A stretch of 64,000 nt of DNA from an uncultured Eubacteriales bacterium (lineage in GTDB: Bacteria; Bacillota; Clostridia; Oscillospirales; Oscillospiraceae), in NCBI GenBank assembly GCA_900551995.1, contig URXW01000003.1, positions 1 to 64,000 on the forward strand, given 5' to 3'. The notes under the pieces were generated by a model. The model ran no database searches, was not told the DNA's origin, and worked only from the letters and a program-made list of their open reading frames with translations. Both the position numbers and the translations under genes were made by a program. Every line of letters starts with the position of its first letter. The first letter of the stretch is position 1. Positions 6,663 to 14,580 of this stretch are shown piece after piece.

Positions 6663-8768
6663 ATGAGAAGGCGACGGGACGAGGACATATACGGCGCGTC
6701 CGACCAGCAGGAGGACGAGCTGTCACTGGAGGCCATCCTTGCCGAGTACGGCAGGGGTGGGCGTCAGCCTGCCCCGGCGCAGGAGGCGAGCGCGCCGGAG
6801 GAGAAGGCCGCCCCGGCGGAAACGCCTGTTCCGCAGGCGGAGCCGGAGAAGGAGATCGTCCCGGAGAAGGAGACTGCATCGGAGGGCGGGGAGCCGGTGT
6901 ATGAATCCACGGCACCCGACCGGGTGGCGTTGAAGGACATCATGTCCCAGACGGTGGACGCGGTGCTGGAGGACGAGGACGACGGCGTGATCGCCCAGCC
7001 GGTGCCCTTAGGGGAGCGTGTGGCGGGGCTTTTGGCGCGTCTGCGCCGCCCTGCAAGGGGGCGGAAGCGTCCGGCGAGCCTTCAGGACACGGAACGGCTT
7101 TTCGACGAGCCGGAGGAGGAAGCACCGGAGACAGAGGAGCCGCCGGAGCCGGAGCCGCTGCCGGAGGACGCGCTGCGGGACGAAAAGCGGCGGTGCAACC
7201 GCCTGCGCGGCGGGCTGCTTCTGGGGCTGCTTCCTGCGCTGGCACTGGTGACAGCCGCCGTATTGCAGGAGATGGAGGTGCTGCCCTCCGCATGGCTGGA
7301 TGCCGCCATGCTGCGGTGCGCCGTGCTGGGGGGCGGGCTGGTGCTGACATCGCTGCTCTGTATGCCCGTCTGGAAAGCGGCGGCGGAGCTGCTGCGGGAG
7401 AGGAAGTCCAGCTGTGAGCTGTGCACCGCCGTGGCGGTGCTGACGCAGCTGATCTGCTGCGTGTGCGGCATGGTGACGGGCAGTACCCGCGCCACGCCCT
7501 ACGCCGCCTCCGGCGCGCTGCTGATACTGTCGTGCCAGTGGGGGCTGTATCTGGAGGCGGAGACGCGGCGCAGCGCGTACCACCTGCTGGTGCTCAACGG
7601 CACCGTGCCCTACGTGGCGTCCGTCACGGAGGCGGGCGTGTGTAAGCAGCGGGGGAATATCGACGGCTTTTACCGCATGACGCGGCGCAGCGACCCCGCC
7701 CGCCAGTGGCAGAATTACGCGCTGCCGCTGGTCACCGCCACCGCGGCGGTGCTCAGCGGAGTGGTGTGCTTCTCCGGCGGGAGCATGAGCGATTTTCCGT
7801 GGGTGCTGACGGCGTTGACCACCGCCGGGGCGGGGCTGAGTGTGCCGCTGAGCGGCGTGCTGCCTCTGTACTATCTGACGAAGCGGCTGAACCGCAGCGG
7901 CTGCGCCGTTGCCGGGTACGCCGGGGCGCGGAGTATCAGCCGCGCCAAGCGGCTCGTGCTGACCGACGACGATCTGTTCCCGTCAGGGACGGTGACGCTG
8001 AACGGCTACAAGGTGTTCGGCGAGGAGCGCGCCCGCGCCGTGTCCTATGCCGCCTCTGTGGCGAAGGCGGCGGACAGCAGCCTCACGCCGCTTCTGGAGC
8101 GGCAGCTTGCCGCCGAGGGCGGCTTCCACCTGCCTGTGGAGTGGCTGAACTACTGCGAGGAGGGCGGCGTGGAGGCGAACATCCGCGGCGAAACGGTGCT
8201 CATGGGCAGCGCGTATTTTATGAAGAAGCGCAAGGTCGCCCTGCCCCGCGATATGAAGCTGCCCACCGGCGTGTTTCTGGCGGTGGACGGTGCGCTGACG
8301 GCGGTGTTTGCCGTGAAGTACCAGCCCTCCCGCAACGCGGAGTGGGCGTTGCGGACGCTGAAGCGTTCCCGCATTACGCCGGTGCTCGCCGTCCGCAGCG
8401 GCAATGTGACGCCGGGGCTTGTCAAGCGGAAGTTCGGCGTGGACGCCAAGCCGGTGTACCCGGATGTGTCCACCCGCCTCGCTCTGGCACAGCTGGCGGA
8501 GCAGCAGGGCGACAAGCCCTACGCCCTTATCTGCCGGGAGGGGCTGATGCCCCTTGTGGAGACGGTGGCGGGGAGCCGCCGCGCCGTGAAGGCGGTGCGT
8601 ACCGCCACTATATTAAGCTATATCGGCACCGCCGCCGGTGTCGCGCTGGCGTACTACCTCACCTCCGTGGGGAATTTCGCGCTGATGACCCCCATCGCCA
8701 TGGTGGTGTTCCAGGTGCTGTGGCTGCTGCCGACGCTGCTGCTGGCGGGGCTTGTCAAGCACTACTGA
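6663..8768 (+). CDS. P-type-ATPase-like membrane protein without catalytic aspartate
   Basis: A 701-residue protein starting 18 bases after rlmB. Residues 1-175 are charged, Pro/Glu-rich and probably disordered. Membrane segments begin at about 184 and continue in pairs; a last pair lies at about 640-700. From about residue 390 the order follows the core of heavy-metal P-type ATPases: a membrane helix with VPLSGVLPLYYLTKRL at the CPC position, then TDDDLFPSGTVTLNG (434-448) at the place of DKTGTLTEG. A nucleotide-domain-like ETVLMGSAYFM follows, then AVRSGNVTPG (about 575) where TGDN is expected. The phosphorylated Asp in DKTGT, the TGD motif and a clear actuator TGE are absent. It therefore probably cannot pump by the normal cycle. 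Role unknown; a scaffold or sensor is conceivable. Confidence 0.7.
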   Translation: MRRRRDEDIYGASDQQEDELSLEAILAEYGRGGRQPAPAQEASAPEEKAAPAETPVPQAEPEKEIVPEKETASEGGEPVYESTAPDRVALKDIMSQTVDAVLEDEDDGVIAQPVPLGERVAGLLARLRRPARGRKRPASLQDTERLFDEPEEEAPETEEPPEPEPLPEDALRDEKRRCNRLRGGLLLGLLPALALVTAAVLQEMEVLPSAWLDAAMLRCAVLGGGLVLTSLLCMPVWKAAAELLRERKSSCELCTAVAVLTQLICCVCGMVTGSTRATPYAASGALLILSCQWGLYLEAETRRSAYHLLVLNGTVPYVASVTEAGVCKQRGNIDGFYRMTRRSDPARQWQNYALPLVTATAAVLSGVVCFSGGSMSDFPWVLTALTTAGAGLSVPLSGVLPLYYLTKRLNRSGCAVAGYAGARSISRAKRLVLTDDDLFPSGTVTLNGYKVFGEERARAVSYAASVAKAADSSLTPLLERQLAAEGGFHLPVEWLNYCEEGGVEANIRGETVLMGSAYFMKKRKVALPRDMKLPTGVFLAVDGALTAVFAVKYQPSRNAEWALRTLKRSRITPVLAVRSGNVTPGLVKRKFGVDAKPVYPDVSTRLALAQLAEQQGDKPYALICREGLMPLVETVAGSRRAVKAVRTATILSYIGTAAGVALAYYLTSVGNFALMTPIAMVVFQVLWLLPTLLLAGLVKHY

Positions 8769-8924
8769 CACCGGCGCGCCGTTCACTCAAAAGGATTCCT
8801 TACGGAAAGGAAAACGGCACGGCGCAGCCGCGGCGGAGGGCGTATCCGCCCCGGCAGCGGCGAATCTGCCAGCCGGGTTGGCGAGTTGAACAGAGAACCA
8901 TTACTCGAATTGTACAATGTGACG
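8769..8924 (+). other. Intergenic stretch without a recognised gene
   Basis: GC-rich spacer between the pseudo-ATPase gene and the terminator at 8925. It has short self-complementary pieces (AGGGCG/CGCCCC-like) and an isolated TACAAT near 8912, but no coding frame with a ribosome site and no RNA family I recognise. Confidence 0.4.
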
Positions 8925-8957
8925 AAAAGTGCGGGGATACCCCGCACTTTTCTTACA
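8925..8957 (+). terminator. Terminator upstream of the EF-G paralogue
   Basis: AAAAGTGCGGGG and CCCCGCACTTTT form a 12-bp stem with loop ATA, followed by CTTAC. It separates rlmB/pseudo-ATPase transcription from the next gene. Confidence 0.75.
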
Positions 8958-8974
8958 AATATCCAAAATAGAGG

Positions 8975-9003
8975 TTGTCAGGTTAGCGGAAATACTATAT
9001 AAT
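8975..9003 (+). promoter_or_regulatory. Sigma-A promoter of the EF-G paralogue
   Basis: TTGTCA (8975-8980), exactly 17 bases, then TATAAT (8998-9003). It is a near-consensus promoter 72 bases before the ATG, suggesting strong constitutive expression. Confidence 0.85.
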
Positions 9004-9074
9004 TGGCACGTTGAGCTACTGTCCGCGGCTGTGGGCGGCGGACTTCAAGAAAATGAAGGGAGTACATCATCACT

Positions 9075-11126
9075 ATGACTGCTAACGACATTCGCAATAT
9101 CGCCCTGTTGGGTCACGGAGGCTCCGGTAAAACCTCTCTGGCTGAGCAGATGCTGTTTATGACCAAGGGGACGGACCGTCTGGGCAAGCCCGCCGACGGC
9201 AACACCACCTGTGACTACGATGCCGAGGAGATCAAGCGTCAGATCTCCATCTCCCTGGCGTTCGCGCCCGTGATGTACAAGGGCAAGAAGATCAACGTCA
9301 TGGACGCCCCCGGTAACTTTGATTTCTCCGGCGAGGCTGTCTGCGCCATCCGCGCCGCCGAGTGCGCCGTTATCGTGGGCAACGCCAAGGACGGTCTGTC
9401 CGTGGGTATGGAGCGTACATGGAAGATGCTGGGCAAGAAGCCCCGCATGATGTTCATTAACCGCGTGGAGGAGGCCAACGCCGACTACGCCTCCTGCATC
9501 GAGGCGATCAAGGCGAAGTACGGCACCGCCATCGCCCCCATCGTGGCCACCAAGGCGGACGGCAACAAGGCTGTCACCGTCATCGTGGATCTGCTGCACA
9601 ACAAGGCATACGACGCCAAGGGCGAGTGCGCCATCCCCGCCGACATGGCGGACGAGGTGGAGGCTCTCCGCGCCGAGCTGATGGAGGCCGCCGCCGGTGC
9701 CGATGAGGAGCTGATGGAGAAGTTCTTCGAGACCATGGAGCTGTCCGCCGAGGACATGGCGAAGGGTCTGAAGATCGGCGTTCGTGACGGCAGCGTCTGC
9801 CCCGTGCTGTGCGGCTCTGCGCTGACCGGTATGGGCGTGGATATGCTGATGCAGACCATCGTGGATCTGGTGCCCGTTGCCACCGATATGCCCGCCGTGG
9901 CGGCAGAGGACGACGACGGCAACCCCATCGAGGTCGCCTACGATCCCAACGGCTCTACTGTCGCCTTCGTGTTCAAGACCATCTCCGACCAGTACGGCAA
10001 GTTCTCCATGATCAAGGTCGTCCGGGGCAAGGTCACCAGCGATATGTCCCTGTACAACATGACCACCGGCAACACCGAGAAGCTGGGTCGCCTGTACGTT
10101 ATGAAGGGCAAAAAGACCGAGGAGACCAAGGAGATCTGCTGCGGCGACATCGGTGCCATCGGCAAGATGGACAAGGTCAAGACCGGCGATACCCTGTGCG
10201 AGCCCAAGACCTATGTGAAGTTCGCGCCTCTGGCGTTCGCGCCCGCCTGCTACGAGCGCGCCATCTCCCCCAAGACCAAGCAGGAGATCGAGAAGCTGGG
10301 CACCGGCCTGAACAAGCTGAACGAGGAGGATCCCACCTTCTACGTCACCAACAACGCCGAGACCCACCAGACCGTTATCTCCGGTGCCGGCGACATCCAG
10401 ATCGACGTGCTGTGCAGCAAGCTGAAGTCCCGCTTCGGTGTGGATTCCGAGCTGGATACCCCCCGCGTTGCCTACCGCGAGAAGATCCGCAGCACCGTCC
10501 GCAAGCAGGGTCGCTATAAGAAGCAGACCGGCGGCAGCGGTCAGTTCGGCGATGTTCATATCATCTTCGAGCCCCAGAACGAGCAGGAGGATATGATCTT
10601 CGAGGAGAACGTGTTCGGCGGCTCCGTGCCGAAGAACTACTTCCCCGCCGTGGAAAAGGGTCTGCGCGAGAGCTGCCTGCACGGCGTGCTGGCGGGCTAT
10701 CCCGTGGTGTTCCTGAAGGCGACGCTGGTGGACGGCTCCTACCACCCCGTTGACTCCTCCGAAATCGCGTTCAAGCTGGCGGCGAACCTGGCGTTTAAGG
10801 CGGCTCTGCCCGAGGCGAAGCCCGTGCTGATGGAGCCCATCGGCGAGCTGAAGGTCACCATTCCCGACAGCTATCTGGGCGACGTGATGGGCGATCTGAA
10901 CAAGCGTCGCGGACGCGTGATGGGCATGAACCCCACCGGCGACGGCGAGCAGGTGCTGGAGGCTGAGGTGCCCATGGCGGAGATGATGAGCTACGCCATC
11001 GACCTGCGCTCCATGACCCAGTCCCGCGGCACGTTCACCTTCAACTTCGTCCGCTACGAGGATTGCCCCGCGGCGGCACAGGAGAAGGCGATCGCCGAGG
11101 CGAAGGCTCTGGCGGAGGCCGAGTAA
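9075..11126 (+). CDS. EF-G-like translational GTPase paralogue
   Basis: A 683-residue protein with all five EF-G domains in order. Its GTPase motifs differ from canonical EF-G. G1 is GHGGSGKT (13-20) instead of AHIDAGKT. G3 is DAPGNFDF (77-84), with Asn where EF-G has the catalytic His of DTPGHVDF. G4 is NRVE (129-132) instead of NKMD. Domain IV is recognisable (YREKIRSTVRKQGRYKKQTG). The C-terminus ends EKAIAEAKALAEAE. EF-G paralogues of this kind are usually annotated fusA in clostridia, but the changes suggest a second, specialised factor with the housekeeping EF-G elsewhere. GGAG-type ribosome site and strong promoter precede it. The third codon position is strongly C/G-biased, as in highly expressed genes. 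Confidence 0.85.
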   Translation: MTANDIRNIALLGHGGSGKTSLAEQMLFMTKGTDRLGKPADGNTTCDYDAEEIKRQISISLAFAPVMYKGKKINVMDAPGNFDFSGEAVCAIRAAECAVIVGNAKDGLSVGMERTWKMLGKKPRMMFINRVEEANADYASCIEAIKAKYGTAIAPIVATKADGNKAVTVIVDLLHNKAYDAKGECAIPADMADEVEALRAELMEAAAGADEELMEKFFETMELSAEDMAKGLKIGVRDGSVCPVLCGSALTGMGVDMLMQTIVDLVPVATDMPAVAAEDDDGNPIEVAYDPNGSTVAFVFKTISDQYGKFSMIKVVRGKVTSDMSLYNMTTGNTEKLGRLYVMKGKKTEETKEICCGDIGAIGKMDKVKTGDTLCEPKTYVKFAPLAFAPACYERAISPKTKQEIEKLGTGLNKLNEEDPTFYVTNNAETHQTVISGAGDIQIDVLCSKLKSRFGVDSELDTPRVAYREKIRSTVRKQGRYKKQTGGSGQFGDVHIIFEPQNEQEDMIFEENVFGGSVPKNYFPAVEKGLRESCLHGVLAGYPVVFLKATLVDGSYHPVDSSEIAFKLAANLAFKAALPEAKPVLMEPIGELKVTIPDSYLGDVMGDLNKRRGRVMGMNPTGDGEQVLEAEVPMAEMMSYAIDLRSMTQSRGTFTFNFVRYEDCPAAAQEKAIAEAKALAEAE

Positions 11127-11135
11127 AGCACATAC

Positions 11136-11180
11136 AGAACCTCCGGTACGCAGGGCGTGCCGGAGGTTCTTTGCATATTT
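11136..11180 (+). terminator. Terminator of the EF-G paralogue
   Basis: AGAACCTCCGG and CCGGAGGTTCT form an 11-bp stem 10 bases after the stop, followed by TTGCATATTTT. Confidence 0.8.
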
Positions 11181-11244
11181 TCCGGGGGAACGGGGGAGGA
11201 TAGACGGTGACGGAAAATTTTTCCGAAAAAATTGAAAATACCCC

Positions 11245-11301
11245 TTTACAAATCGGAAGAGCCGTGGTAATATATAAATGCAAACGATAATTGTTAGCAT
11301 T
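11245..11301 (+). promoter_or_regulatory. Promoter with 25-bp palindromic operator before the Fur-family gene
   Basis: The promoter is TTTACA (11245-11250), 17 bases, TAATAT (11268-11273). Immediately downstream, AATGCAAAC (11277-11285) and GTTAGCATT (11293-11301) are inverted repeats around the AT-rich centre GATAATT, with one mismatched pair. The site covers the expected transcription start, so a bound repressor would block it. Placement and symmetry fit autoregulation by the Fur/PerR-type product; this is inferred. Confidence 0.7.
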
Positions 11302-11319
11302 AAGAAAGGAGCGCGGCAC

Positions 11320-11706
11320 ATGGAGCGAAAACGATACAGCCCCAAGCGGGACGCCATATTGCGGTGCCTGCGCTCTACCACCTGCCATCCCTCTGCGGAG
11401 TGGGTGTACAGCCAGCTGAAGCCGGAGATACCGGATCTCTCACTGGCGACGGTGTACCGCAATCTGGCGCGGTTCCGCGCCGAGGGCGAGGTACAGGTCA
11501 TCGGCTGCGTAGACGGCGAGGATCGCTACGACGGCAACACCGCCCCCCACGGGCACTTTATCTGCCGCGGCTGCGGCGCGGTCATCGACCTGCCGCTCAT
11601 TCCGGTGGAGCTGCCGGATCTCACCGAGGTGGGGGAGGCGGACAGCTGCGGCGTTGTGTTCTACGGACGCTGCACCGGCTGCCAGGCGGTGCGTAAAACC
11701 AGTTGA
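11320..11706 (+). CDS. perR: Fur-family transcriptional repressor, PerR-like
   Basis: A 128-residue Fur-family protein. The winged helix covers about 1-78 (YSPKRDAILRCLRSTTCHPS, then DLSLATVYRNLARF recognition region). The dimerisation domain carries the structural zinc site CRGCG and CTGCQ and the regulatory-metal region DRYDGNTAPHGHF. Start ATG at 11320 follows AGAAAGGAGCGCG. The adjacent rubrerythrin gene, a classic PerR target in clostridia, favours peroxide sensing over iron or zinc sensing. The assignment within the Fur family is inferred from context. Confidence 0.82.
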   Translation: MERKRYSPKRDAILRCLRSTTCHPSAEWVYSQLKPEIPDLSLATVYRNLARFRAEGEVQVIGCVDGEDRYDGNTAPHGHFICRGCGAVIDLPLIPVELPDLTEVGEADSCGVVFYGRCTGCQAVRKTS

Positions 11707-11730
11707 CAAACCGCTGCGGCGGTGTCAAAT
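11703..11730 (+). promoter_or_regulatory. Inverted repeat/possible promoter before rubrerythrin
   Basis: TTGACA at 11703-11708 overlaps the end of the Fur-like gene. Its reverse TGTCAA lies at 11724-11729, with ACCGC/GCGG complements between them, so the stretch can fold into a hairpin. It may be a weak terminator or a -35 box (TCAAAT as -10 at 16 bases). Which role applies cannot be decided by eye. Confidence 0.35.
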
Positions 11731-11775
11731 AAATTTGTGAATCCAACCATACATTATAAAACGGAGGTAATTGTT

Positions 11776-12345
11776 ATGAAGAAGTGGGTCTGTCCTGTTT
11801 GCGGTTACGTTCACGAGGGTGATGTTCCCCCCGCCGAGTGCCCTGTCTGCCACGTCAGCGGTGAAAAATTCATCCTGCAGGCGGCGGAGAAGTCCTGGGC
11901 TGCCGAGCACGTTGTGGGCGTAGGCAAGGTCTTTGGCGACGATGTTCCCGAGGATGTCCGCAAGGAGATCATCGACGGTCTGCGCGCCAACTTCGAGGGC
12001 GAGTGCTCCGAGGTCGGTATGTATCTGGCGATGGCGCGTGTGGCGCACCGTCAGGGCTACCCCGAGATCGGTCTGTACTGGGAGAAGGCAGGCTTGGAGG
12101 AGGCGGAGCACGCCGCCAAGTTCGCCGAGCTGCTGGGTGAGGTCATCACCGACAGCACCGAGAAGAACCTCGCCATGCGTGTGGACGCCGAGAACGGTGC
12201 GACCGCCGGCAAGTTTGAGCTGGCGAAGCTGGCGAAGAAGTACAACCTCGACGCCATCCATGACACTGTTCACGAGATGGCCCGTGACGAGGCTCGCCAC
12301 GGCAAGGCCTTCGAGGGCCTGCTGAAGCGTTACTTCGGCAAGTAA
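11776..12345 (+). CDS. Reverse rubrerythrin (rubredoxin domain at N-terminus)
   Basis: A 189-residue non-heme iron protein that reduces peroxide or oxygen in anaerobes. The rubredoxin-type Fe(Cys)4 domain is N-terminal: CPVCGY (residues 5-10) and CPVCH (21-25). The four-helix ferritin-like di-iron domain follows with EGECSEVGMY, EEAEHAAKF and DEARHGKAF supplying Glu/His ligands. This order is reversed from classical rubrerythrin. ATG 11776 follows GGAGGTAATTGTT. It lies just behind the PerR-like repressor, pointing to a peroxide-stress unit. Confidence 0.93.
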   Translation: MKKWVCPVCGYVHEGDVPPAECPVCHVSGEKFILQAAEKSWAAEHVVGVGKVFGDDVPEDVRKEIIDGLRANFEGECSEVGMYLAMARVAHRQGYPEIGLYWEKAGLEEAEHAAKFAELLGEVITDSTEKNLAMRVDAENGATAGKFELAKLAKKYNLDAIHDTVHEMARDEARHGKAFEGLLKRYFGK

Positions 12346-12355
12346 GGTGATACAA

Positions 12356-12386
12356 AAAGAAACCGCCGCAAGGCGGTTTCTTTTTG
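12356..12386 (+). terminator. Terminator of rubrerythrin
   Basis: AAAGAAACCGCC and GGCGGTTTCTTT form a 12-bp stem with loop GCAA, followed by TTG. It can act in both directions, because the minus-strand gene at 12387 ends at its right edge. Confidence 0.85.
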
Positions 12387-12548
12387 TCATCGGTCTGTGT
12401 CTCCGGCGGATAGTATCAGCTCCTCTGCTTTAGCCTGTGCGTCGGTGAGGGTTTTCAGCGCGGCGATGTTTTCACAGCGCAGAAGATGCTCCGCCGCATC
12501 CGTTATAGCGTTGAACAGCAGGAGATACGGTTTCTTGTAGTCGGTCAT
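12387..12548 (-). CDS. Small protein of unknown function, 53 residues
   Basis: Starts MTDYKKPYLLLFNAITDAAE and continues with HLLRCENIAALKTLTDAQAK and a C-terminal AEELILSAGDTDR. It is predicted helical. The ATG at 12548 is preceded by GAAAGAAGGGGC and a strong promoter on the same strand. Proteins beginning DYKKPYLxLFNAITDA with a similar length are common in mobile or phage-derived regions of Firmicutes, from memory. It is divergent from the ribbon-helix-helix gene, and its lower GC agrees with acquired DNA. No function assigned. Confidence 0.62.
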   Translation of the reverse strand: MTDYKKPYLLLFNAITDAAEHLLRCENIAALKTLTDAQAKAEELILSAGDTDR

Positions 12549-12580
12549 TTTTGCCCCTTCTTTCCTTGTGAATATAAAAC

Positions 12581-12630
12581 AACTACAAACTAACTACATA
12601 ATTATAATATACTAAAAGTGATGCTGTCAA
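12581..12630 (-). promoter_or_regulatory. Strong minus-strand promoter with direct repeats
   Basis: Minus strand: TTGACA (12625-12630), 18 bases, TATAAT (12601-12606). Just downstream, TGTAGTT occurs twice (about 12581-12599), spaced 11 bp, one helical turn. Such repeats suit a ribbon-helix-helix repressor like the neighbour at 12660; regulation is inferred. Confidence 0.6.
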
Positions 12631-12659
12631 GTTACACTAATAAAAAATGAGGTGTTACT

Positions 12660-12854
12660 ATGGCAGAGCAAATCAAAATCAAAAAGAAAGCGTTGCGCCG
12701 GGGTGACGACGGCTACAAGGTCGTCTCTGTACGTATGCGGGAGGAATTGCTCCATCGGCTGGATGAGCTGTCGGTCAAGACGAACCGTTCACGGAACGAG
12801 CTCATCAATATTTTGCTGACCTCCGCGGTGGATATTGTAAAGGTGGAGGAGTGA
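12660..12854 (+). CDS. Ribbon-helix-helix DNA-binding protein
   Basis: A 64-residue basic protein. An N-terminal lysine-rich arm is followed by the beta-strand YKVVSVRMREE and helices LLHRLDELSVKTNRSRNELI and NILLTSAVDIV, the CopG/Arc/MetJ-type fold. Such proteins dimerise and bind operators with direct or inverted repeats. The gene diverges from the 53-residue gene, and 11-bp direct repeats lie between them. GAGGTGTTACT precedes the ATG. The pair looks like the remnant of a plasmid or integrative element. Confidence 0.8.
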   Translation: MAEQIKIKKKALRRGDDGYKVVSVRMREELLHRLDELSVKTNRSRNELINILLTSAVDIVKVEE

Positions 12855-12965
12855 CCGCTGCCCCTCCGGCAAAAGCGGGCGGCAGCAGGGTGGGCTTGCT
12901 GTGCGCTCTTTTCTCCGTGCGTGCAGGGAGGGATACAGCGCATCGGAGGGCATCCGTCCACCGAA

Positions 12966-13003
12966 AAAGGACAGCAAAAAGCCGCCTGCGGGCGGCTTTT
13001 CAC
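12966..13003 (+). terminator. Terminator after the small island
   Basis: AAAAAGCCGCC and GGCGGCTTTT form the stem around TGCG, followed by CACTTTTTC. It isolates the small RHH gene from deoC. Between 12855 and 12965 no gene is visible. Confidence 0.8.
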
Positions 13004-13080
13004 TTTTTCTTGCCTTTTTTCCTCCCGGTGTGGTACAATAACTATGTATAACCGAAAAATTCCGAAAGGGAGTGTTTGCT

Positions 13081-13743
13081 ATGGACAAAGAATTGCAGGA
13101 CATTCTCGCCCGGGTGGATCACACGCTGCTGGCGCAGGGTGCCACTTGGGGCGAGATCAAGACGATCTGCGACGACGGCGTGAAGTACGGCTGCGCCAGC
13201 GTCTGTATCCCCGCCAGCTATGTGCGGCAGGCGGCGGAGTACGTGGACGGCAAGATCGCCATTTGCACCGTCATCGGCTTCCCCAACGGCTACGACACCA
13301 CCGCCGCCAAGTGCTTCGAGGCGTCTGACGCCGTGAAAAACGGCGCGTCCGAAATCGACATGGTCATCAATGTGGGCTGGGTGAAGGATCGCCTGTACGA
13401 CAAGGTGCTGGAGGAGATCAAGGCGGTCAAGGCCGCCTGCGGCGGCAAGCTGCTGAAGGTCATCATCGAAACGTGCCTGCTGACCGAGGAGGAGAAGATC
13501 GAGCTGTGCCGCGTGGTGTCCCAGTCCGGCGCGGAGTATATCAAGACCTCCACCGGCTTCGGCGGCGGCGGTGCCACCCGCGAGGACGTGGCTCTGTTCA
13601 AAAAGCACGTGGCTCCCCACGTGAAGATCAAGGCCGCCGGCGGCATCGCCGATCTGAACGACGCCAAGGACTTCATCGCGCTGGGCGCGGATCGTCTGGG
13701 CACCAGCCGTATCGTCAAGGCCGTAGAAGCAATGGAAAAGTGA
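13081..13743 (+). CDS. deoC: Deoxyribose-phosphate aldolase
   Basis: A 220-residue class I aldolase cleaving 2-deoxyribose-5-phosphate to glyceraldehyde-3-phosphate and acetaldehyde, the last step of deoxynucleoside catabolism. Motifs: VDHTLL, EIDMVINVGW, KVIIETCLLTEEE, and YIKTSTGFGGGGAT with the Schiff-base lysine. A second conserved Lys lies in KIKAAGGI. ATG at 13081 follows GAAAGGGAGTGTTTGCT; the GTG nine bases upstream is part of the ribosome site. Followed after 34 bases by deoD, probably one operon. Confidence 0.96.
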   Translation: MDKELQDILARVDHTLLAQGATWGEIKTICDDGVKYGCASVCIPASYVRQAAEYVDGKIAICTVIGFPNGYDTTAAKCFEASDAVKNGASEIDMVINVGWVKDRLYDKVLEEIKAVKAACGGKLLKVIIETCLLTEEEKIELCRVVSQSGAEYIKTSTGFGGGGATREDVALFKKHVAPHVKIKAAGGIADLNDAKDFIALGADRLGTSRIVKAVEAMEK

Positions 13744-13777
13744 GAAGATTACGTGAGAAGATAAGGAGATAACGACT

Positions 13778-14494
13778 ATGCCTACTCCCCATAACAATGC
13801 CCAGAAGGGCGACTTCGCCAAGACCGTTCTCATGCCCGGTGATCCCCTGCGGGCAAAATTCATCGCCGAGACGTTCCTCACCGCGCCGAAGCTGGTGAAC
13901 AACGTCCGCGGCGTGCAGGGCTATACCGGCACCTATAAGGGCGTGCCCGTCTCCGTCATGGCAAGCGGCATGGGTATCCCCTCCATCGGCATTTACTCCT
14001 ATGAGCTGTACACCCAGTACGATGTGGAGAACATTATCCGCGTCGGCTCCGCCGGTGCCATGCGCGCCGAGCTGGAGCTGGGCAGCGTGGTGGCGGGACA
14101 GGGTGCCTGCACCAACTCCGATTTCGCCAGCCAGTACGAGCTGGGCGGTCACTTCGCCCCTATCTGCGACTTCGAGCTGCTGATGGCGGCTGTGGAGAGT
14201 GCCAAGGAGCTGAACGTGAAGATGCCCGTGGGCAACCTCTATTCCTCCGACACGTTCTACGACGCCGCCGGACGCAACAACCGCTTCGGCAAAATGGGTG
14301 CGCTGGCGGTGGAGATGGAAGCTGCCGGGCTGTACTGCACCGCCGCCTATCTGGGCAAGCGTGCGCTGGCGATCTGCTCCATCTCCGATAACCTCGTCAC
14401 CGGTGAGGAGCTGTCCGCCGACGAGCGGCAGACCACCTTTACCAATACGATGAAGATCGCCTTGGAGGCTGCCGTGAAAATGGCGCAGAAATGA
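13778..14494 (+). CDS. deoD: Purine-nucleoside phosphorylase, DeoD type
   Basis: A 238-residue hexameric PNP that phosphorolyses purine (deoxy)nucleosides to base and (deoxy)ribose-1-phosphate. Motifs: VLMPGDPLRAKFIAE (phosphate-binding), RVGSAGAMR, VEMEAAGLY and ICSISDNL near the catalytic Asp. It supplies the pathway that ends with DeoC upstream and is followed by a BMP-type transporter that likely imports its substrates. ATG behind AAGGAGATAACGACT. Confidence 0.96.
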   Translation: MPTPHNNAQKGDFAKTVLMPGDPLRAKFIAETFLTAPKLVNNVRGVQGYTGTYKGVPVSVMASGMGIPSIGIYSYELYTQYDVENIIRVGSAGAMRAELELGSVVAGQGACTNSDFASQYELGGHFAPICDFELLMAAVESAKELNVKMPVGNLYSSDTFYDAAGRNNRFGKMGALAVEMEAAGLYCTAAYLGKRALAICSISDNLVTGEELSADERQTTFTNTMKIALEAAVKMAQK

Positions 14495-14500
14495 CCCGTC

Positions 14501-14540
14501 CACCGGCGCGGAGCGCAGCCCCGCGCCGGTGTTGCTTTCC
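14501..14540 (+). terminator. GC-rich hairpin terminator of deoCD
   Basis: CACCGGCGCGG (14501-14511) and CCGCGCCGGTG (14521-14531) form a strong stem, followed by TTGCTTTCC. The T run is weak, so termination may be partial. Confidence 0.6.
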
Positions 14541-14580
14541 CCGCAAAGCAGCGGGTTTTGTGCGATTTTTGCAAATAATC

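Noticed and set aside
9045..11501. A minus-strand frame of 818 codons opposite the EF-G paralogue.
   Set aside because: It is the shadow of biased codons; the plus-strand gene has all EF-G motifs.
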